Shown: positions 8,383 to 14,802 of the stretch, piece after piece | How the letters are laid out: every line of letters starts with the position of its first letter | How positions within the stretch are numbered: the first letter of the stretch is position 1 | Assembly (NCBI RefSeq): GCF_002218085.1 | Contig: NZ_BDUC01000001.1 | Location: 1,258,035-1,322,034 of the forward strand | Source of the DNA: Tolypothrix sp. NIES-4075 | GTDB lineage: Bacteria > Cyanobacteriota > Cyanobacteriia > Cyanobacteriales > Nostocaceae | DNA length: 64,000 bases | Direction: 5' to 3' | Notes under the pieces: generated by a model | Database searches by the model: none | Seen by the model: the letters and a program-made list of their open reading frames with translations, nothing else | What the model was told of the DNA's origin: nothing | Made by a program: the position numbers and the translations under genes

Positions 8383-9315
8383 GTGTTAATCATTGTTAGT
8401 GCTTTAATTTTGGGGACTATTCCTGCGGCAATCAAGGAGGCAATCACTAGCCTTTCGCCAGCGACGCAATTTGCAATTCGCTTCACAATTGGGGCAATGA
8501 TTCTTACCCCGTTTGTTCGTAACCTGAATGTAAGCTTAGTACGTGACGGGGTAATTCTCGGAGTGTTACTTTTCCCGGTCTTTGCTGCTGCAACGATTGG
8601 ATTGGAAACAGTCTGTGCAAACCAAGCTTCATTTATCTTCGGTCTCAACATGGTGTTTGTAACTTTGTTTGAGCTACTGTTTCGCAAGCGTCTATCGATT
8701 AGGGCAATACTAGCAGTGATACTTGCTTTTACCGGAATTGGGGTGATGTCTTGGAAGAGTGGGCAGCTTGCGATCGGCAACTTTTGGTTGTTGGGTTCTG
8801 CCCTCAGCGATGCCGCTTATATCATTGTACTTGAGGTGTTTTCGTCACACCACTTACCTGTGCCATTGGTTACAATTCAGCTTTGGGTTGTAGCACTGCT
8901 AGGCATATTGTGGGCTGCGCCGGAACTGACCGAACACATTGAGGCAATTCAAACAAGTTTAGGTGTACTAATCTACCTTGGCGTAGTTGCCACTGTCATA
9001 GTCATTTTGTTGCAAACAGTGGCACAGCAATGGATATCAGCCCACGAAGTTGCGCTATTCTTTGCTCTAGAACCTGTGTTCGGGGCAATTTTTGCATTTT
9101 TGCTACTTGGCGAAACCTTTGAGACTCGCGGTTTCATTGGTGCAGCAATGGTGCTAGTTGGAATAATTCTGACTCTGACCCGTCCTAAAATTGACGAAAG
9201 TGATTTAGAACCCACACAAGTACAGGAAAGCACGGTTTCGGATGGTACGGCAAAAACAGGCGAGGTTTTGGTAGGTGTGCTAAGTCCTAATAAGGAAATT
9301 GAGAATCTATTTTAA
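8383..9315 (+). CDS. EamA/DMT superfamily transporter
   Basis: 310 aa from a GTG at 8383. Ten hydrophobic segments are arranged as two EamA repeats: first half from about 1-135, second half from about 140-275 with the typical ALEPVFGAIFAFLLLGE motif. The first helix starts immediately (LIIVSALILGTIPAAIKEAI), whereas relatives have several residues before it, and the frame is open back into the IS right end. The IS may therefore have replaced the first codons or supplied the start. The 35-residue tail (DESDLEPTQVQESTV...) is polar. Probable exporter of amino acids or metabolites; substrate unknown. Adjacent to kamA, which makes an amino-acid link possible but unproven. Confidence 0.8.
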   Translation: MLIIVSALILGTIPAAIKEAITSLSPATQFAIRFTIGAMILTPFVRNLNVSLVRDGVILGVLLFPVFAAATIGLETVCANQASFIFGLNMVFVTLFELLFRKRLSIRAILAVILAFTGIGVMSWKSGQLAIGNFWLLGSALSDAAYIIVLEVFSSHHLPVPLVTIQLWVVALLGILWAAPELTEHIEAIQTSLGVLIYLGVVATVIVILLQTVAQQWISAHEVALFFALEPVFGAIFAFLLLGETFETRGFIGAAMVLVGIILTLTRPKIDESDLEPTQVQESTVSDGTAKTGEVLVGVLSPNKEIENLF

Positions 9316-9591
9316 TTATTTCTGATAGCGTATTATCAATTCAGTTGTAGAGATGACCGCTCATAAGGATAAAGGATGAAAAATTTAGACTTCCTCCTTC
9401 ATCGAAACAAAGAGAGTTCACGAACTTGGAACAGATGTAATTTGTCGCTTCAGAAGAGTTTACTTGGGAAACTATGAAAAACGGTTCTCACGTAAGTTGT
9501 ATTTTCTCAATAGCCAAAAAGTTTAAAGCGACTGCTACTTTGTTGCCTAATCCTTGCTTTAATACTATTTAGGTTATACACCAGTCAGTTC

Positions 9592-10749
9592 ATGATCCAA
9601 AACAACGTCGTAGATAAGCCTGTAGTAACTATTACTAGGCGTGAAAAAATTTGTCAAATTTTTGGCGAGACTTACAACCCCGAAAATTGGAATGACTGGC
9701 GTTGGCAAATGCGGCATCGATTGACTAAGCTGGAACACTTTCAGCAGATACTACGCCTCACTCCAGCAGAAGTACGGGGACTTGCGATCGCACCAGACAA
9801 GTTTGCCGTAGCTGTAACACCTTACTTTGCATCACTGCTTGACCCGAAAGATCCGCTTTGCCCACTGCGGTTACAAGTGATACCACGGTCAGAAGAACTG
9901 GTAGTTGATGCTGCGGATATGGTAGATCCATGCGGTGAAGACCACGACAGTCCAGTGCCTGGATTGGTACACCGTTACCCCGACCGGGTATTACTGCTTG
10001 CTTTAGACTCTTGCGCCGCTTATTGTCGTTACTGCACGCGATCGCGTTTGGTCAGCCAAGGAGAGATGTATCCAGTAACGCGGCGGTTGGATGCGATCGT
10101 CGCCTATTTGGAAGAACACACTGAGGTACGCGATGTGCTTATTTCCGGTGGCGATCCGCTGCTGATGGCTGATGAACCTTTGGACAAATTGCTTGGACGA
10201 CTGCGTGCCATTCCCCACATTGAGTTTGTGCGGATTGGCTCCCGCGTACCATGTTTCTTGCCTTCTCGAATTACGCCGGAACTTGTTGCCCTACTTCGCA
10301 AGCATCGTGTGTGGCTGTCCTTACACTTTTGTCATGTACGCGAACTCACCCCTGAGGTAGCACAAGCTTGTGATTTATTAGCCGACGGTGGCATCCCTCT
10401 GGGAAGCCAAACTGTGCTGCTGAAGAATGTGAATGATTCCGAACAAACGCTTAAGCAGCTATTTCATGGTCTGCTGAAGCTGCGCGTGCGACCTTACTAT
10501 TTATACCAATGTGACCCGGTTGTCGGCACTTCACATCTCCGAACGAGCGTGCAAACAGGCATAGATTTGATATCTAAACTGCGCGGTCATACCACTGGTT
10601 ACGCCGTGCCAACCTACGTGATTGATGCCCCTGGCGGTGGTGGCAAAGTGCCAATTCAAGCCGATACTTTGTTGGCTTACTCAAACGGCACAGCCAAATT
10701 GCGTAACTGGGAAGGCGAAATGTACACTTATGTAGATCCTGTTATCTAA
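9592..10749 (+). CDS. kamA: KamA family radical SAM protein (lysine 2,3-aminomutase-like)
   Basis: 385 aa. The radical SAM cluster ligands are C141, C145 and C148 (SCAAYCRYC). The SAM-binding GGD is in LISGGDPLLM, and the PLP lysine is K352 in APGGGGKVP. The enzyme class migrates an alpha-amino group to the beta carbon of lysine, or acts on other amino acids (glutamate, arginine) or on EF-P. At 385 aa, with the C-terminal RNWEGEMYTYVDP segment, it looks like free-lysine aminomutase more than the shorter EpmB, but specificity cannot be settled from sequence. No EF-P gene is nearby. The ribosome site is not obvious. Confidence 0.85.
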   Translation: MIQNNVVDKPVVTITRREKICQIFGETYNPENWNDWRWQMRHRLTKLEHFQQILRLTPAEVRGLAIAPDKFAVAVTPYFASLLDPKDPLCPLRLQVIPRSEELVVDAADMVDPCGEDHDSPVPGLVHRYPDRVLLLALDSCAAYCRYCTRSRLVSQGEMYPVTRRLDAIVAYLEEHTEVRDVLISGGDPLLMADEPLDKLLGRLRAIPHIEFVRIGSRVPCFLPSRITPELVALLRKHRVWLSLHFCHVRELTPEVAQACDLLADGGIPLGSQTVLLKNVNDSEQTLKQLFHGLLKLRVRPYYLYQCDPVVGTSHLRTSVQTGIDLISKLRGHTTGYAVPTYVIDAPGGGGKVPIQADTLLAYSNGTAKLRNWEGEMYTYVDPVI

Positions 10750-10926
10750 ACAAATGTAACAAGTGTGTTTTCTTTTTATTCCTCAGTTTCTAAGATGTCG
10801 ATGCTTTTTGGAGAGCGAAAACACACCCTAATCCCTATTTTCTGGTGAAATCTATCCACCATCGACTCACGAGTGCGATAATTTCCAAGAGGGACGCGCT
10901 CAAGAGTGGTTAGTTAAGGGGGAGAG

Positions 10927-12501
10927 ATGAAAATTAAGCGGTTAATTCTAATTGTGCTGACGCTGGTGGCGATCGCCATAACTGGTTTCTCTTTATTTAA
11001 CAGTTGGAAAGAACCTCAATTCCAAAGTCGTCTGGAACTATACCAAACAAATATTGCCCTGCAAGCTGCTGAATGGGAACCGCCAAAAAATAATAGCGGC
11101 AATTTGAAGCCAGCGCGTGAAGCAATACTCGGCGAGAACCCTCTAGAAGCGGCAACAAAGCAGTATCAAGATGTGCGCGATGCTGCTGAAACTAATTTGG
11201 AAAAAACCAAAAACCAATTAGCAAAGCTGCAATCTCAACCGATTACCACTCCTACCACCCCTAAACCTCAACCAGAAATCCCCCCCGTTACAAACACTTC
11301 CCGCGAACTACAGCAAAAGCAGTTGCACCAGTCGCTCAATCAACAGCAAAAATTCATTGCCGAATTAGACTTGCGACTGGGAATTTTACAAGCACAGCAA
11401 GGACAGTTACAAACGGCTCAGAAAACTTGGGCACAATTGCCTCAATCAAACATCGATTTGAAATTGAAGGAAACTGCTGCTGTGTTGACTGGGCTGTGGA
11501 GCGATCCCCCGCGTTTGTTGCCAAATGCTCAACAACTCATTCAAGAAAATTTAGAAGGTTGGTTTAGTTCTACTGCTCTGATCCAGCTTTATCAACTCCA
11601 GCAACGTCAAGAAGCACTTTCAACGCTCTTTGCTGCAAAACAAGCAGCGGCTTCTCAAGCTTTGGTGAAATTAGCGATCATCGGCACGATCCCAACTGTT
11701 ACAGCTTTGATCGGTATGGGACTGCTGATTTTTTTAATTGGTCAGCGTTTAATAAAGGGAAAAGCCGCTTTATTAGCTCAAAATGGCGATCGCTCTTGGA
11801 CAACCCCTTGGGATGTGGAAACAATTTTGCAAGTCTTCGTTGTCGGCTTTTTCTTATTGGGACAAGTTGTAGTACCTATTTTGTTTTCGCTGATCCCGAT
11901 TCCGCGTCCTGTGGGTAATGTCAGAATTCAGGCTGTTTATGTTTTAGTTAGTTACTTGCTGTTAGCATTGGGTGCATTATCGGTGATGTATTTCTCGCTC
12001 AAGCGCTTTTTACCGTTAGAGTCAGACTGGTTTCGCTTAGATGTGCTAGACAAGTGGTTTTTATGGGGATTTGGTGGTTATTGTGCGGCTTTGCCCATAG
12101 TGGTGCTAGTGTCTTTGATTAATCAACAACTATGGCAAGGACAAGGTGGTAGCAATCCTTTGTTGCAACTAGCGCTAGAAAGCCAAGATACTACCGCACT
12201 AAGCATATTTTTCTTTACGGCAGCGATCGCAGCACCTTTATTTGAAGAAGTTTTGTTTCGCGGCTTTTTGTTGCCCTCGCTCACTCGTTACTTTTCTGTC
12301 TGGGGAGCAATTATTGTTAGTGCTTTGTTGTTTGCGATCGCTCACCTCAGCTTATCGGAAATTCTCCCCCTATCTGCTTTAGGAGTTGTTTTAGGAGTCG
12401 TTTACACGCGATCGCGCAACCTCCTCGCTCCCATGCTCCTCCACAGTCTTTGGAATAGTGGTACATTACTCAGCTTATTTTTACTTGGTAGTAATAAATA
12501 G
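10927..12501 (+). CDS. CPBP family intramembrane metalloprotease
   Basis: 524 aa. A signal-anchor-like helix (about 5-22) leads into a long soluble, Gln-rich, probably coiled-coil region (about 70-240, e.g. LQQKQLHQSLNQQQKF). A multi-pass C-terminal domain follows (about 245-520). The CPBP (Abi) signature is clear: EEVLFRGFLLPSL with the catalytic Glu pair, then AIAHLS and a final HSLWNSGT histidine. Family members include prenyl-CAAX-type proteases and bacteriocin-immunity proteins; cyanobacterial forms with a long N-terminal domain are common but uncharacterised. GGGGGAGAG precedes the ATG. Confidence 0.88.
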   Translation: MKIKRLILIVLTLVAIAITGFSLFNSWKEPQFQSRLELYQTNIALQAAEWEPPKNNSGNLKPAREAILGENPLEAATKQYQDVRDAAETNLEKTKNQLAKLQSQPITTPTTPKPQPEIPPVTNTSRELQQKQLHQSLNQQQKFIAELDLRLGILQAQQGQLQTAQKTWAQLPQSNIDLKLKETAAVLTGLWSDPPRLLPNAQQLIQENLEGWFSSTALIQLYQLQQRQEALSTLFAAKQAAASQALVKLAIIGTIPTVTALIGMGLLIFLIGQRLIKGKAALLAQNGDRSWTTPWDVETILQVFVVGFFLLGQVVVPILFSLIPIPRPVGNVRIQAVYVLVSYLLLALGALSVMYFSLKRFLPLESDWFRLDVLDKWFLWGFGGYCAALPIVVLVSLINQQLWQGQGGSNPLLQLALESQDTTALSIFFFTAAIAAPLFEEVLFRGFLLPSLTRYFSVWGAIIVSALLFAIAHLSLSEILPLSALGVVLGVVYTRSRNLLAPMLLHSLWNSGTLLSLFLLGSNK

Positions 12502-12607
12502 GGATTCGCTTATACGGTTGACAAAAACTCTATTTTATGCTTTCATCTCTAGTAACTAGTATTTACCGATTAGAATTTCCTAGTTAAACGTCAATAAAAG
12601 CTAGCTT

Positions 12608-12894
12608 CACAGCAATCTGCTGTGTGCCTAAATAACAGAAGCAAGTCTGTTAACGTAACGCGAAAGTCCCCACCCTCAAGGTAAAAGGACTAAATTCTTT
12701 CTTGAGAAATTACATTCTCAAGTTTTTTGGGGCTGAGATTATTTAGTTGCAAATCCTTGTTTTACTTAAAAGCGTGAAAATCGGCTGCAAAGCAGATTCA
12801 TTCCTACGCTCTAATTTCGCATACAAATAAGGGAAGATTATTCTTCCCCCAAAAGGACACTGTTATAAATGCTTTAGTAAAGCGTTCATAACAG
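12608..12894 (+). ncRNA. Candidate structured RNA (hairpin array)
   Basis: At least six near-perfect hairpins sit in 287 bp: 12608-12624 (CACAGCA/TGCTGTG), 12633-12652 (TAACAGA/TCTGTTA), 12665-12691 (AGTCC/GGACT), 12701-12722 (CTTGAGAA/TTCTCAAG, followed by six T), 12831-12848 (GGGAAGA/TCTTCCC) and 12860-12894 (a 17-bp stem with one mismatch and one G-U). CTAAATAA at 12628 can also close with TTATTTAG at 12739 around three of them. No protein frame explains this. It does not match tmRNA, RNase P RNA or SRP RNA signatures I know. 6S RNA or a cis-regulatory leader are possible but unsupported. The strand is inferred from the T-run. Confidence 0.35.
12701..12728 (+). terminator. Rho-independent terminator-like hairpin
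   Basis: Stem CTTGAGAA/TTCTCAAG with a 6-nt loop is followed by TTTTTT at 12723-12728. It lies 200 bp after the CPBP gene, inside the hairpin array, and could end that transcript or a small RNA. Confidence 0.5.
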
Positions 12895-13098
12895 GGTTCT
12901 ACTTGTTGTAACAATAAACTGAAAAAAATCCGGAAAAGATAGGCTTGACCTGTAGAAAGTCATATAGCAGAGCAGTTGTTGACGATTATTGCGATTAATT
13001 CGAGAGCAAACAGAATTGTTTCGCGTCACATGAGCCTAAAGCTGCTGTGCTGGGATTTTATCTCACCTCAAAATTAAGAATACTCATTCAGAAGAGGG

Positions 13099-13233
13099 AT
13101 GGTTTTAGACCAAGATGAAAACCTCTCTGATGCTTCTAGCGTTGCTTATGCAATAGTGGCACAAGGAATTGAAGCTATTTTTAATTACAAAAAAATCCCG
13201 AACTTTTATACATCCATAAAGGAGCAGTACTAA
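13099..13233 (+). CDS. Short ORF upstream of TM2 genes, unknown
   Basis: 44 codons starting MVLDQDENLSDASSVAYAIV and ending just 1 nt before the ATG of the first TM2 gene. Composition is protein-like and acidic at the start, and the stop abuts the next start, as in translationally coupled genes. GAGGG touches the ATG without proper spacing, and I know no homologue. It could equally be the tail of a decayed gene. Confidence 0.25.
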   Translation: MVLDQDENLSDASSVAYAIVAQGIEAIFNYKKIPNFYTSIKEQY

Positions 13234-13234
13234 T

Positions 13235-13510
13235 ATGACAAATCTCAATCCCAGTCACGCTAATAAACAACTTCTAGCGGGTTATTGTGGCATTATTTTC
13301 GGTGGTTTTGGCGTTCATAAGTTTATTCTGGGATACACTCCAGAAGCCTTAATTATGCTGCTTGTTTCCGCAGTTGGCGGTTATTTTACCTACGGTTTTA
13401 GCTTGTTAATTATGCAACTTGTAGGTTTAATCGAAGGCATGATTTATTTGAACAAAAACCATGAAGAGTTTATTAATATTTACTTTCGCAATAAGCAGGG
13501 CTGGTTTTAG
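13235..13510 (+). CDS. TM2 domain-containing protein (copy 1)
   Basis: 91 aa with AAGGAG 10 nt before the ATG. Residues about 10-75 form a TM2 domain: two helices with the glycine-rich start LLAGYCGIIFGGFGVHKFIL, the GxHKFYLG-type turn (here VHKFILGY) and a second helix ending in LIEGMIYL. A short charged tail follows (NKNHEEFINIYFRNK). TM2 proteins are small two-pass membrane proteins of unclear bacterial function. It is clearly a paralogue of the gene at 13676 and lies in a run of small membrane-protein genes on the same strand. Confidence 0.88.
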   Translation: MTNLNPSHANKQLLAGYCGIIFGGFGVHKFILGYTPEALIMLLVSAVGGYFTYGFSLLIMQLVGLIEGMIYLNKNHEEFINIYFRNKQGWF

Positions 13511-13675
13511 AAATTATCGGTTTCAAATTAGATAGTGCTACTGAGTAGATAATGCCAGCTCAATTTACAAAGGCAAAATCTTTAAAAGTTCTTCTTTTAG
13601 TAAATATACGGATACGACGTGATAATTCAAACGTTAATATCGATGCATTATCTTTAATGTAGGAGTTGCATCCGA

Positions 13676-13939
13676 ATGGCAAATATTAACAACCCTGATG
13701 CTAGCAAAAAAGTTTCCGCTGGCATCTGCGCTATCCTTCTAGGTGCTCTTGGGGTTCATAAATTTATTCTTGGTTACAGTACCGAAGGCATTATTATGCT
13801 GCTTGTTACTCTGTTAACATGTGGCTTGGGTGGCGCAGTTATGGGTGTAATCGGCTTGGTAGAAGGAATCATGTACTTAAGCAAGTCTGATGAAGAATTT
13901 ATCAGTACTTACATCCTTAATAAAAAGGGGTGGCTCTAA
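13676..13939 (+). CDS. TM2 domain-containing protein (copy 2)
   Basis: 87 aa. GTAGGAG lies about 10 nt before the ATG. The same two-helix TM2 layout as its upstream neighbour: VSAGICAILLGALGVHKFIL, a TEGIIMLLVTLLTCGLGG helix, VIGLVEGIMYLSKSDEEF and the C-terminal LNKKGWL, which parallels RNKQGWF in copy 1. The two arose by tandem duplication and have diverged mostly in the second helix. The 165-bp spacer between them has no further gene. Function unknown. Confidence 0.9.
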   Translation: MANINNPDASKKVSAGICAILLGALGVHKFILGYSTEGIIMLLVTLLTCGLGGAVMGVIGLVEGIMYLSKSDEEFISTYILNKKGWL

Positions 13940-13960
13940 GCTTTACTTGCCGTTTTATTT

Positions 13961-14461
13961 TTGAGTACGTTGGTGTTTGAATTATCTCGCTATCCACTGT
14001 CATACCACGGTAAAGGCGTGCGTTGGAGCATATTAGGATTTTCTTTTGCTCCGCTAATTGGTACGCATTTGTACAACCAAGGTTATAAAATACCTTTCTT
14101 AGTGTGCCCAGTGCGACACTGGACTGGTATTCCTTGTCCTACTTGTGGTATGACTCGCTCCTTCATGGCGATCGCACGAGGAGATTTGACCGAAGCTGCG
14201 ACGCAACATTTGTTCGGACCGATTTTATTTGCTGTTTTTTTGCTCGCAACAGTTCACATTGCTTTAGAACTATTAACCAGACACCGCATCACAGTATTTT
14301 ATTGTCGGTTACTAAAATTGAGAAAGTTACAAGTGCTAGGACTATTTGTAGTGTTAAGCTACCATGCCCTTCGCCTACATGACTCATCACAGACTGGCGA
14401 GTTATATGTAAATTTTATTAACTCACCTTTGGGTCAACTGCTGGGTTCAAATACAAATTGA
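13961..14461 (+). CDS. DUF2752 domain-containing membrane protein
   Basis: 166 aa with a TTG start 21 nt after the second TM2 stop, so probably co-transcribed. It carries the DUF2752 signature GIPCPTCGMTRSFMAIARGD (about 58-77), the CPxCGMTR motif, between hydrophobic segments at about 22-42, 80-105 and 118-138. The two cysteines resemble a redox or metal site, but no function is established for the family. TM2 and DUF2752 genes side by side hint at a shared membrane role. The exact start is uncertain because no ribosome site is evident. Confidence 0.82.
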   Translation: MSTLVFELSRYPLSYHGKGVRWSILGFSFAPLIGTHLYNQGYKIPFLVCPVRHWTGIPCPTCGMTRSFMAIARGDLTEAATQHLFGPILFAVFLLATVHIALELLTRHRITVFYCRLLKLRKLQVLGLFVVLSYHALRLHDSSQTGELYVNFINSPLGQLLGSNTN

Positions 14462-14500
14462 GTCTGTTTTATTTGACAAAAACATTGTATTTTTGCTGAT

Positions 14501-14707
14501 ATGTTCATGCTTAAAAATAAAAAGCTCATCTTGCTAATTTTCTTGCTGTTTGGCTTCGGGTATTTCAGCGCTATGTCTAATTTAGAAATCAACTCTTTTT
14601 TGAAAAGCCAAGTTGCCTTGATGCCATTACAGGCGATCGCTCTAATCTACATTACTTATCTGCGCTGGAGTCGTACCCAAGACAAAGCTAATTCTTACAA
14701 AAGTTAA
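14501..14707 (+). CDS. Small hydrophobic protein, unknown
   Basis: 68 aa. Two hydrophobic stretches (about 8-25, LILLIFLLFGFGYFSAMS, and about 38-52) are separated by a short polar linker, with a basic/polar C-terminus (RWSRTQDKANSYKS). It follows the DUF2752 gene by 39 bp on the same strand and may be the last gene of that small membrane cluster. I recognise no family. The ribosome site is weak, so it may be spurious. Confidence 0.45.
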   Translation: MFMLKNKKLILLIFLLFGFGYFSAMSNLEINSFLKSQVALMPLQAIALIYITYLRWSRTQDKANSYKS

Positions 14708-14802
14708 TCATTTTGCTTTCAGTGTTCTGGATTTCGCCTACCCTCGAAATAGAGGCGCTTTAGAAAGGCGTTGAAGTTTCATAAGCTTATCCCACACTTT
14801 CC

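Larger units (their letters stand above)
12502..13098. other. Intergenic region holding a hairpin array
   Basis: About 600 bp without a convincing protein gene. The part 12608-12894 is rich in perfect stem-loops and is listed as an ncRNA candidate. From 12895 to 13098 I see nothing definite. Confidence 0.6.

Noticed and set aside
8319..8780. 153-codon antisense frame over tnpB end and DMT start
   Set aside because: Antisense shadow; Ser/Thr/Ile-rich random composition.
12608..12894. Assignment as 6S RNA, tmRNA or RNase P RNA
   Set aside because: I cannot match any defining sequence of these RNAs, so only a generic structured-RNA candidate is claimed.
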